Shown: positions 17,164 through 24,633 of the stretch, piece after piece
Numbering within the stretch: the stretch's first letter is position 1
Layout of the letters: the number at the start of each line of letters is the position of its first letter
Origin: Rhizobium sp. P38BS-XIX
GTDB lineage: Bacteria; Pseudomonadota; Alphaproteobacteria; Rhizobiales; Rhizobiaceae
NCBI RefSeq assembly: GCF_012641435.1
Contig: NZ_JABAIJ010000014.1
Location: forward strand, 1-64,000
DNA length: 64,000 nucleotides
Direction of reading: 5' to 3'
Position numbers and translations under genes: made by a program
The notes under the pieces: model-generated
Told to the model about the DNA's origin: nothing
The model's input: only the letters and a program-made list of their open reading frames with translations
Database searches by the model: none

Positions 17164-18426
17164 TCAGGCGGCGCTATCCAACTTTCTGGCCAAATCGATC
17201 GCGCATCTGGCAAGTGCCTCTGCTGAGCCCGGCGCGAATGTTATAGGCATGCCGTAGTAGCGATGAGCCTCATCCACCTCGTAGCCGCCATGCTGGAACT
17301 CACTCGCGGGGGGAATATAGCCGGGGTTGTCCTCCGCAAATCCGATGATGAAAGACTGTTCGCCGGATGCGATGCCAGCTCGGATCGACAATGCGGTCTC
17401 GGTGAAGATTTCGCCGGGCAGCGCCACGATCGTTATACCTCCCCAATCGAATAGCGTGACGCGCGCCGCCATTGGCTCCTGTCCTTTGGGTGCGACCTGC
17501 TGCGCCCATTCGGTCCAATAGCCAAGCAGGTTCCTGCGCGCAGGTTCGGCGGTCGGTGCCTCGTCGCGCCAGAGCTTCTGCAGCGCCTTCGGTGAGTCCT
17601 CTTCACGGCGCTCGAACTGAAGCATCACCGTGTCGTTGAACACATGGATGCTGTCAGTGATTGGCCGCTCCACAGCCGTCAGCGCCGCTTGTGCGACCTT
17701 GCTGCCGATCCGCCGCGCTGCATCAAATGTTCGATCTGGCGCGGCCGTCAGCGTGATGGAAGCATGTGCGGAATGACCGGTGTTCACGTCTCCCACGCAG
17801 CCGGTCAGGAAGATTGCGATTGCGCCGGGATGGGCGCCCTCCAATGCTTGCCGAACGAAATGCGGATAGTCCGCCGTCCAGAGCAAGTTATCGGCTGCAA
17901 GAACGACCGGATGGCAGGCATAGCCGGTCACCACGGCGATCATCGCCCCATCTTCGCCGCGCACGCGCAACAGCGGCAGGGTGGCATCGACCGGTCCGTC
18001 GATATGGCGCCGATTGCGAGCGACCCTGGGATCGCTACCCCTAGCGATTGTCATCTCGGCCGACCGCCGTGAAGTGGCCGCCTTGTTGATCGCTGCCACA
18101 CACGCGTCTTCCAATCTTTCCAGATAGGCCGGATCCGAGGGAGCGCCGAGGCGACCTTCCATCGAAACGGGGCCGCCATGTGTGTGAAGAGCGGCCACCA
18201 CGACATTGTCTGTGGGCAATGAGCAGCGCTGCCTTATGCGCATGCTCATCTGCTTGTCGATGCCAATGACGTCGGCCACGACGATTGCCGTATCGCCGAT
18301 CACGAGCGCCCGTGCCGTTAGAGGATCGTGCGCACCCGTTGCCGTGAGGCTTCGCGCGGCAAAACCGGACATCGCGAGTCCTGGCGGCGGGGTGATATCG
18401 ATGATGGCGGCGCCGGCTTGGATCAT
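17164..18426 (-). CDS. Neutral/alkaline non-lysosomal ceramidase N-terminal domain-like protein
   Basis: A 420-residue protein whose start, QAGAAIIDITPPPGLAMSGF, and the motif VVAALHTHGGPVSM match the N-terminal (metal-binding, amidase) domain of neutral ceramidases. Many bacterial members sit in sugar-catabolic operons and are shorter than true ceramidases; this one has no signal peptide, so it is probably cytoplasmic and not a ceramidase. An amide-hydrolysing role on an N-acylated sugar or glycoconjugate would fit the neighbouring nagA-like gene, but that is inference. ATG 18426 overlaps the nagA-like stop as ATGA. Last gene of the nagB-SIS-nagA operon. Confidence 0.75.
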   Translation of the reverse strand: MIQAGAAIIDITPPPGLAMSGFAARSLTATGAHDPLTARALVIGDTAIVVADVIGIDKQMSMRIRQRCSLPTDNVVVAALHTHGGPVSMEGRLGAPSDPAYLERLEDACVAAINKAATSRRSAEMTIARGSDPRVARNRRHIDGPVDATLPLLRVRGEDGAMIAVVTGYACHPVVLAADNLLWTADYPHFVRQALEGAHPGAIAIFLTGCVGDVNTGHSAHASITLTAAPDRTFDAARRIGSKVAQAALTAVERPITDSIHVFNDTVMLQFERREEDSPKALQKLWRDEAPTAEPARRNLLGYWTEWAQQVAPKGQEPMAARVTLFDWGGITIVALPGEIFTETALSIRAGIASGEQSFIIGFAEDNPGYIPPASEFQHGGYEVDEAHRYYGMPITFAPGSAEALARCAIDLARKLDSAA

Positions 18427-19565
18427 CGGTCGAATACCTTTTCGCCGCGCAGCCAGGTTTCCCGCACCCGGATCTCGCGATCGCCCTTTGACCATTCGAA
18501 CCGGATGAGATCGGCTCTGGCGCCGACTTCCAATCGTCCGCGTCCGCCGACGAACCGGCCGGGATTTTGCGTGGCGAGCAGCAAGCTGTCGGCAAGTGGA
18601 ATTTCCGCCATCTCCGCGGCAATTGCGACATTCGCCGCAAGAGGCAGGCTGGCGCCGGCGAGATAGGGTGTTTCGGCAATGCCGATGCGACCTTCAGGCG
18701 AGACTTCCACATTGCCGCCGACCGGTTGCCGATAGAGGCCCGGCGGCATTCCCGCCAGGGCAACCATGTCCGAGACGAGAATGGTCCGCGCCATCCCCTT
18801 GGCACGCAGCATGGATTTGAACGTATCGGGCGGCAGATGCCAGCCGTCGGCGATCAAGCTGGCGGTCAGGCGGTCGTCGGCAAGCTGCGACCAGATGACA
18901 TTCGGATGGCGCGGCAACATGGATGCAGCGCCATTGCCGAGATGGGTCGAGAGTCTGGCTCCGGCTGCGGCTGCGGCGTGGATTTCCTCCGGCGTGGCCG
19001 CCGTGTGGCCGAGAGAGACGAGGATGCCCTGCGCTGTCAGTGCAGTTATATAGTCGATCGATCCCTCATGCTCCGGTGCAAGCGTCACCATGGAAACAAG
19101 ATTGCCCGAGGCGCGCTGCCAGCGCTCGAACTCCGCAAGGGACGGTGGCCGGATATGGGCGAGCGGATGGGCTCCACGAGGGCCATCGATTCTCGAGATC
19201 GAAGGCCCCTCGAGATGAACGCCTGCCACCATCTCGGCAACCAGTCCATCGTCAGCGCGGCTTTCGGCGATCGCCTCCAGGGCCTGCAGGATCGCTGCTT
19301 CCGATGCGGTAATGATCGTCGGCAACCACGTCGTTACGCCGACGCTCAACAGCTCCCCGCATATCGATCGCACAACATTCGGTGTAACAGCGCCGTTGTT
19401 GAGATCGAAGCCGCGAAAACCGTTGACCTGCAGGTCGATGAGACCAGCTGAAATGAAGGTGGGGCTTGCGCTCTCGCACGGCTTTATCGCCGCGATCGCG
19501 CCGTCGACGATCTCTATCGCAATGGCCGTGCCTGTGCGGGGATCAATGCCGTCGACAACAACCAT
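18423..19565 (-). CDS. nagA: N-acetylglucosamine-6-phosphate deacetylase-like amidohydrolase
   Basis: A 380-residue amidohydrolase. All catalytic positions of NagA are visible: QVNG at residues 46-49, the metal-binding Glu in HLEGP (117-121), His in SLGHTAAT (187), His in STHLGNGA (208), His in DGWHLPP (243) and the catalytic Asp in LVSDMVALAG (266). The reaction is removal of the N-acetyl group from GlcNAc-6-phosphate or a close relative. ATG 19565 follows AAAGG with good spacing and overlaps the SIS-gene stop as TGATG; a GTG one codon upstream is the alternative. Downstream the stop overlaps the ceramidase-like start. Exact amino-sugar isomer uncertain. Confidence 0.85.
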   Translation of the reverse strand: MVVVDGIDPRTGTAIAIEIVDGAIAAIKPCESASPTFISAGLIDLQVNGFRGFDLNNGAVTPNVVRSICGELLSVGVTTWLPTIITASEAAILQALEAIAESRADDGLVAEMVAGVHLEGPSISRIDGPRGAHPLAHIRPPSLAEFERWQRASGNLVSMVTLAPEHEGSIDYITALTAQGILVSLGHTAATPEEIHAAAAAGARLSTHLGNGAASMLPRHPNVIWSQLADDRLTASLIADGWHLPPDTFKSMLRAKGMARTILVSDMVALAGMPPGLYRQPVGGNVEVSPEGRIGIAETPYLAGASLPLAANVAIAAEMAEIPLADSLLLATQNPGRFVGGRGRLEVGARADLIRFEWSKGDREIRVRETWLRGEKVFDR

Positions 19566-20344
19566 CACAGCGCCTTTACCCGACCCTGGAAGTTCGCGAT
19601 GAAACGGCCGTTTGCCTCATCGCCACCCGGTGCATTGCCGCTGCGCCAGACGGGCGGTTCGATACCCCGCTCCACCAGCTTGGCAACCGTGCGGATGACC
19701 AGGCAGTTCAGCGCGAAGGCATTGGCAAAGGTCGAGATTGCCGCGATATTCTCGCTCATGCCGGCAATCGTGACGACTGCGTCGCCAATCGGCACCTTGC
19801 AGTCGATTGCGATGTCGACAAGGTCGTGCAGATTGCGCTTGGTCGGATGGCGGGCCGGATGGTCCGGTGACGTCTTGTTGGCGTGCTCGTGCGAGCTGAT
19901 GCCGATCAAAAAGGCGCCGCGATGGCGTGCTTCCAATGCCGCATCGATCAGGGCGGCGTTGATGCCATAGGCGTTGATGAGGATCAGAAGATCGTTTGCG
20001 TCGATACGATTGTTGGCGATCACGATCTTGCCGTATCCCGGTGTGCGTTCGATCGCCATCGAGCGCAGCGCACCATTGGAAAGCAGCGTGCCTTCGTCAA
20101 GGATGGCGCTGATATGCATCAGCCCGCCGGCGCGGAAAAACACCTCTTGCGCAGCCAGATTGGAATGACCGCCAGGCCCGAATATGTGCACCAGTCGATC
20201 GGCGGCAATCTGGTCGGCCAGTTTGGAAGCCGCGCCGTCGAGAGCTGCTTTCTCCTCTGCCAGGATTCGGTGCATCAACGCCTGGGTGGAGGTCAAATAG
20301 CTGTCGCAGAGTGCGTCGACGTCGATCTTGGTGGCGTCAGGCAT
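19565..20344 (-). CDS. SIS-domain sugar isomerase-like protein
   Basis: A 259-residue protein with a phosphosugar-binding SIS fold: RLVHIFGPGGHSNLAAQEVF in the first half and GAFLIGISSHEHANK followed by KRNLHDLVDIAIDCKVP in the second. It belongs to the stand-alone sugar isomerase domain group that is often encoded beside NagA and NagB homologues. Probable role is isomerisation or recognition of an amino-sugar phosphate. ATG 20344 overlaps the end of the nagB-like gene (stop 20337-20339) by eight bases, so the two are co-translated. Upstream extension to 20431 lies wholly within the nagB-like gene and is rejected. Confidence 0.82.
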   Translation of the reverse strand: MPDATKIDVDALCDSYLTSTQALMHRILAEEKAALDGAASKLADQIAADRLVHIFGPGGHSNLAAQEVFFRAGGLMHISAILDEGTLLSNGALRSMAIERTPGYGKIVIANNRIDANDLLILINAYGINAALIDAALEARHRGAFLIGISSHEHANKTSPDHPARHPTKRNLHDLVDIAIDCKVPIGDAVVTIAGMSENIAAISTFANAFALNCLVIRTVAKLVERGIEPPVWRSGNAPGGDEANGRFIANFQGRVKAL

Positions 20345-21092
20345 CGGGATCCGAGTCCTTGTCGATGTAAAGGGTGCAAGCGGCATGCGTACGCAAGATG
20401 GTTGCGGGGCACTCCTCGCTGAGGGGAGCATACAGCGTTCCCCAAACCGCCTCGCGCTTGATTTTACCCGGCACGACGCAGAACAGGCGGCCCGCGCGCA
20501 TCAGCCTTGGTACGGTGAGCGTGATGGCGCGATGCGGCACCGAGGCCAGATCCGGGAAGCAATCGTCGTCTACCTGTTGCTGCCGGCAGACATCGTCCAG
20601 CTCGACGAGCTTGACGTCGAATGGATCGTCGAATTCCGCGACAGGCGGATCGTTGAAGGCGATGTGCGCGTTTACGCCAATGCCAAGGCAGACAAAGTCG
20701 ATTGGCGCCTCGTTCATCAGTGCAGAATAGCGGGAAACTTCGGCCTCGGCGTCCGGTTCGGGTGTCATGCGATGCACGGCGGCAAAGGGCAGTCGATTGA
20801 AAAGATTGGCATCGAGCCAGTTGGCAAAGCGTGCGGGGGACGCTGGATCCAGCCCGATATACTCGTCCATGTGAAAGGCCGTGACACGGCTCCAGTCGAT
20901 CCCCGGCGAATTGGCGAGTACCGCCAATGTATCTGCCTGGCTGGGTGCCGAGGCGAAGACGATGCGCGCAGTCGCGTGGCTGCAAAGGCGTTCGATCAGC
21001 GCCGCTGCAATATCGGCTGCTGCCGCTGCACCCATGTCTCCACGGGTCGCAAAGCTTTCGACGACAAGCTGGTCAGCGGTTCGCCGTGTCAT
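20337..21092 (-). CDS. nagB: Glucosamine-6-phosphate deaminase-like isomerase
   Basis: A 251-residue member of the NagB/6-phosphogluconolactonase superfamily. TAFHMDEYIGL (residues 71-81) carries the proton-transfer Asp and LGIGVNAHIAFNDPP (136-150) the phosphosugar and catalytic loop. In E. coli NagB the active-site triad is Asp141-His143-Glu148; here the equivalent residues read Asn141, His143, Asp148, and the Gly before the His is Ala. That points to a divergent branch, perhaps acting on another amino-sugar phosphate. The start is uncertain: ATG 21092 gives family length but has no clear ribosome-binding site, and the frame is open to a TTG at 21212. First gene of the operon behind the 21221 operator. 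Confidence 0.8.
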   Translation of the reverse strand: MTRRTADQLVVESFATRGDMGAAAAADIAAALIERLCSHATARIVFASAPSQADTLAVLANSPGIDWSRVTAFHMDEYIGLDPASPARFANWLDANLFNRLPFAAVHRMTPEPDAEAEVSRYSALMNEAPIDFVCLGIGVNAHIAFNDPPVAEFDDPFDVKLVELDDVCRQQQVDDDCFPDLASVPHRAITLTVPRLMRAGRLFCVVPGKIKREAVWGTLYAPLSEECPATILRTHAACTLYIDKDSDPDA

Positions 21093-21220
21093 CGGCGAGG
21101 GGCGTATGGCGGAATTCAATACGGTCTCCACGATTGATGTGCGGAAACCAGCGGCGCGACGCCATATCCTGCGGTCGCGGCCGTTACGGTTCCCCTTGTT
21201 CTTGTTGGTCAAAGACTTTC

Positions 21221-21236
21221 ATGCAACCGGTTGCAT
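21221..21236. promoter_or_regulatory. LacI-type operator between nagB-like operon and LacI gene
   Basis: ATGCAACCGGTTGCAT is a perfect 16-base palindrome. On the minus strand it follows directly after TTGACA (21241-21236), the same arrangement as at 17113-17128. It lies in the divergent region between the nagB-like operon (minus) and the LacI-family gene (plus), so one site could control both, including the regulator itself. The identity of the two sites, 4.1 kb apart, is direct sequence evidence for a two-operon regulon. Confidence 0.85.
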
Positions 21237-21328
21237 GTCAAGTGGATGAATGGCAGTCTTCTGCATCGATTGATGAGGCTGTGAACTTTATGGTAAGCGG
21301 GTCCAGAGCGAGCGAGTTTCAAGACACG

Positions 21329-22321
21329 ATGATCAAGCGGGCCAAGGGCGTTACCATCAGCCAGGTTGCGGATGCCGCAGGGGTGGCGCGTTCCAGCGTC
21401 TCCCGTGCCTTCACGCGACCCGACATGCTGCTGCCCGAAACAGTCGAACGCATCCTTAAGGCGGCTGAGGCTTTGGGCTATGTGCCGAACCATACGGCGC
21501 GAGCGCTCAGCACCGGCCGCCACGGCAACATCGGGCTGATCGTACCGGACATCGCCAATCCGTTCTTTCCACCGCTGATCCAGGCGGCCCAGCTCGAGGC
21601 CGATCGTTCGGACTTCTGCATCTTCCTTGGCAATACGGAGGAAAATCCCAAGCAGGAAGACAAGCTGGTCGGGCGTTTTGCCGGCCAGGTCGAAGGCCTT
21701 GTGCTGACCTCCTCGCGGCTTAGCGACGAGCGCATTCGTGCGCATGCCAGCCAGTTGCCGCTTGTTCTCATCAATCGTGACCTCGAGGGTATTCCTCGCG
21801 TGCTCATCGACAGTGGCTCCGGCGTCCGCCAAGCCGTGGAACATCTGGCGCAGCTCGGCCACCGCAAGATTGTCTATGTCAGCGGCCCGTCGAATTCCTG
21901 GTCGAACAAACAGCGTCGCGCGGCAATCCGCACGGCTGCCTCAAGCTTTCGCATGGAGCTTGAGGTCGTGCCGGCCGTACTTCCCAGCTATAGCTCCGGC
22001 CGCAATGTCGTGGACGCGATCCTAAGTGCCGGTGCAACGGCCGCGATCGCCTTCGACGACGTGACTGCTCAAGGCGTATTGGCGGGTCTGTCGGAGCGAA
22101 AAGTCGCGGTGCCCGCCACATTCAGCTTGATCGGTTGTGACGACGTGCTTGGCGCCGTCACCTATCCGGGGCTGACTTCAATCTCCAATCGGTCCAATGA
22201 AGCCGGTCGGCTGGCTATTTCCCTCCTGCTCGAGATGCTGAGCAACCGCAGTATCCGCGATGTTCGTTACGTTCTTGAGACCCATCTTGTCGTCAGGGGT
22301 ACGACGGCCGCTGCCGGATAG
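21329..22321 (+). CDS. LacI family transcriptional regulator
   Basis: A 330-residue repressor. The helix-turn-helix VTISQVADAAGVARSSVSRAF occupies about residues 8-28, followed by the hinge helix region NHTARALSTGRHGNIGLIVPD and a periplasmic-binding-protein-like effector domain ending in RSNEAGRLAISLLLEML. Full length for the family. ATG 21329 (MIKRAKG) places the HTH normally; ATG 21290 is a second candidate with slightly better upstream GAGG. Divergent from the nagB-like operon, with the palindrome 21221-21236 between them; the almost identical site at 17113 suggests it also controls the transporter-uxuAB operon. The inducer is probably a sugar intermediate of this pathway. Confidence 0.9.
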   Translation: MIKRAKGVTISQVADAAGVARSSVSRAFTRPDMLLPETVERILKAAEALGYVPNHTARALSTGRHGNIGLIVPDIANPFFPPLIQAAQLEADRSDFCIFLGNTEENPKQEDKLVGRFAGQVEGLVLTSSRLSDERIRAHASQLPLVLINRDLEGIPRVLIDSGSGVRQAVEHLAQLGHRKIVYVSGPSNSWSNKQRRAAIRTAASSFRMELEVVPAVLPSYSSGRNVVDAILSAGATAAIAFDDVTAQGVLAGLSERKVAVPATFSLIGCDDVLGAVTYPGLTSISNRSNEAGRLAISLLLEMLSNRSIRDVRYVLETHLVVRGTTAAAG

Positions 22322-22601
22322 GGCTATTCCGTCATCGATTGAAGCCACGCTTTCAATTCGCCAGATATATGACAGCCAACTCTGGGCCACGGCGTGGCGC
22401 CTCCTTCAGGTCGAAACTTGAAATTTCATCATTGAACGCCCTCGGCTTGACGATTGAAGAAAATTCAATTCGGCTCCGATTTGGTTAAATTTTTCATTCA
22501 GTGCCGCCTGTTTCCAGCATCAGGCGCCGAATCGCTCCCAAAATTAGTTTTCGATTTCTTTGACGTTCCCTCGGGTGCTTCATAGCATTTGAAGCGTTTC
22601 A
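22322..22601. other. Intergenic region between LacI gene and kinase-fusion operon
   Basis: About 280 bases, AT-richer than the flanks from 22410 on. Besides the TTGAAGCGTTTCAA palindrome at its right end it contains a ten-base palindrome TGAAATTTCA (22419-22428) and an A/T-rich stretch (22450-22500) suitable for a promoter. No gene or terminator is convincing. Confidence 0.5.
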
Positions 22602-22602
22602 A
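22589..22602. promoter_or_regulatory. LacI-type operator at the start of the HTH-kinase fusion gene
   Basis: TTGAAGCGTTTCAA, an inverted repeat TTGAA-n-CG-n-TTCAA with a central CG and two imperfect inner positions, the form bound by LacI-type helix-turn-helix domains. It ends on the A of the ATG at 22602 (or lies 14 bases before the alternative ATG at 22617). This position would let the HTH of the fusion protein repress its own operon. No second copy was noticed in the window. Confidence 0.55.
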
Positions 22603-23843
22603 TGGATCTGGAAGCCATGAAAAAGGGACGACCGACTATTGCCGATGTTGCACGCACCGCCGGAGTATCCGTCGGGACGGTATCGAATTTCCTGAACGAA
22701 ACGGTCCCCGTCAAACCCGAGACGGCCGATCGCATTCAGGCGGCGATCCATAAGCTCGCCTATCGACCGAGTGTGTTTGCGCGTTCGTTGCCGATGATGT
22801 CGGCAAAGGCCGTGCATGCAAAGGAAGGCAATCCGCGGCTGCTCGTCGTCGGTCATATCTGCCTCGATTATCTCTGCCGTGTACCCGTTCTGCCCCATCG
22901 CGATGACCGTGTCGCCGCGGATCACATCAACAAGGCGCTTGGCGGCCCGGCCGCCAATCTAGCTGTCGCCGCCGCCGGCATGGGTGCGCCCTACGAGCTT
23001 CAGATCGATCTTGCAACCGCGATCGGTGATGACGGGGACAGCGAGTGGGCGCTTGCCGAGCTGCTGGCGCGCAACGTCAACGTTCTTCCCATTCGCCGCC
23101 CGATCAAGAACCGCCTGCCGCGGGCGATCGTGATCATCGAGGCCAATGGCAGCAGGACGATCATCCACGAGACGTTCGAGTTGAGCGAGATCGACCTCAC
23201 CGAAAACATGGACATCGAGCCGGCCAGCGTGCGCTCCTGCGTTCATATCGAAGGCTTTCACTATGAACGCATGGTCCCCTCGATCGCCCGCTTCCACGCG
23301 GCGGGATGGAAGGTAAGCCTCCATACCGCCGGCCTTCCTGCCGGCTCCCGCACCCCGGAAGCGTTTGCGGCCCTTGTCCGGCAGGTCGATCTGACATTCA
23401 TCAACGACGAGACCTTTCGCGAAATCTTCGAGATTCGTACCCCGCTTGCATCGATGATCGATGAGGCGGATCGCATCCTCAAGCACATCAAGATGCGCGG
23501 CGATGTCGTTCTGACGCTCGGTGAATTCGGGGCCGTCATCTTCGCCAGAGGCGGCGGCGTTCCGATCGAGGTTCCCGCCTTGCCGATCACGCGGGTCGAC
23601 GCCACCGGCGCGGGTGACGCATTTGCTGGCATCTTCCTCAGCCTCTGGCTGCACGACAAATCGCTGGCAGATGCCGCTCGCCATGCCGCCATCGGCGCCA
23701 GCCTCACGACGACAGCCGAAGGGGCGCAAGGACGACCCGCAAGCGCCGATGAGATCGCAGCGCTGCTGCCTTCGGTCGAAGTGAAGACAACGGTCGAAAA
23801 CGGCCGCCATGCTCAAGAAAAATCGTCAAGGAGAAGACTATGA
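22602..23843 (+). CDS. LacI-type HTH fused to PfkB family carbohydrate kinase
   Basis: A 413-residue two-domain protein. Residues 11-60 are a LacI-family DNA-binding domain (RPTIADVARTAGVSVGTVSNF, then a hinge-like YRPSVFARSL). From about residue 79 it is a ribokinase-like PfkB kinase: GGPAANLAVAA at 114-124 is the first sugar-kinase signature and DATGAGDAFAG (333-343) the second, with the catalytic Asp at 339 intact. It would phosphorylate a sugar or nucleoside and also bind DNA, possibly sensing substrate through the kinase site. ATG 22602 or 22617 can start it; both retain the HTH. The stop overlaps the next ATG (ATGA). No other regulator lies in this operon. Confidence 0.88.
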   Translation: MDLEAMKKGRPTIADVARTAGVSVGTVSNFLNETVPVKPETADRIQAAIHKLAYRPSVFARSLPMMSAKAVHAKEGNPRLLVVGHICLDYLCRVPVLPHRDDRVAADHINKALGGPAANLAVAAAGMGAPYELQIDLATAIGDDGDSEWALAELLARNVNVLPIRRPIKNRLPRAIVIIEANGSRTIIHETFELSEIDLTENMDIEPASVRSCVHIEGFHYERMVPSIARFHAAGWKVSLHTAGLPAGSRTPEAFAALVRQVDLTFINDETFREIFEIRTPLASMIDEADRILKHIKMRGDVVLTLGEFGAVIFARGGGVPIEVPALPITRVDATGAGDAFAGIFLSLWLHDKSLADAARHAAIGASLTTTAEGAQGRPASADEIAALLPSVEVKTTVENGRHAQEKSSRRRL

Positions 23844-24607
23844 CAATCAAGGTTTTGCTGGTCGGAGAGAGCTGGGTCTCGTCCGCAACCCATTACAAGG
23901 GCTTCGATCAGTTTGGCAGCGTCACGTTCCATCTCGGTGCGGAGCCGTTGGTCGACGCCCTCAAGGGTAGTGAATTTGAGATCACGTACATGACTGCGCA
24001 TGACGCAGTCGAGAAATTTCCATTTTCTCTCGATGACCTCTCCGCCTATCAGGCCATCATTCTCTCCGATATCGGAGCCAATTCCCTGCTCCTGCCGCCG
24101 GCCGTGTGGCTGCATGGGAAGCCGGTCGCAAACCGGCTGAAGATCATCCGCGATTGGACTGCGGCAGGCGGCGGGTTGATGATGGCCGGCGGATATTTCA
24201 GCTTCCAGGGGATCGACGGCAAGGCGCGCTGGCGTCGTACGCCGGTCGAAGAGGCTCTGCCCGTCGAGTGCCTGCCCTATGATGATCGCCTCGAAATTCC
24301 TGAGGGCTTCCGCGCTGTCGTCAAAAGCAAGCATCCGATCCTCGACGGCATCGAAGGCGAATGGCCCCTGCTTCTGGGTGCCAACGAGGTTGTCGTCAAA
24401 CAGCAGGCCGGCGTCGAGCTCGTAGCGACGTTGCCGGAATCGGAAGGCGGTCATCCGCTGCTGGTCACCGGCGAATACGGCGAGGGCCGCACGGTGGCCT
24501 GGACCTCGGATATCGGACCCCACTGGCTGCCCAATGAATTCGTCGCATGGCCCGGCTACGCGACCCTTTGGAAAAACATCCTGCGATGGATCAGTCGCGC
24601 CGCCTGA
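23840..24607 (+). CDS. Glutamine amidotransferase-like protein without the catalytic cysteine
   Basis: A 255-residue protein with a class I amidotransferase-like (flavodoxin-like) fold: KVLLVGESWVSSATHYKG at the N-terminus, IRDWTAAGGGLMMAGGYFSF at mid-length and GEYGEGRTVAWTSDIGPHW near the end. At the nucleophile elbow, where true amidotransferases have Gly-x-Cys-x-Gly, the sequence reads MAGGYFSF, so no cysteine nucleophile is present. It matches the putative glutamine amidotransferase group often encoded in rhizobial sugar operons, related to ThuA-type proteins, whose reaction is unsettled. ATG overlaps the kinase-fusion stop by four bases, after AAGGAGAAGACT. Likely cytoplasmic; exact role unknown. 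Confidence 0.75.
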   Translation: MTIKVLLVGESWVSSATHYKGFDQFGSVTFHLGAEPLVDALKGSEFEITYMTAHDAVEKFPFSLDDLSAYQAIILSDIGANSLLLPPAVWLHGKPVANRLKIIRDWTAAGGGLMMAGGYFSFQGIDGKARWRRTPVEEALPVECLPYDDRLEIPEGFRAVVKSKHPILDGIEGEWPLLLGANEVVVKQQAGVELVATLPESEGGHPLLVTGEYGEGRTVAWTSDIGPHWLPNEFVAWPGYATLWKNILRWISRAA

Positions 24608-24633
24608 AGAGCGTGAAGCAGGGGAACAAAAAA

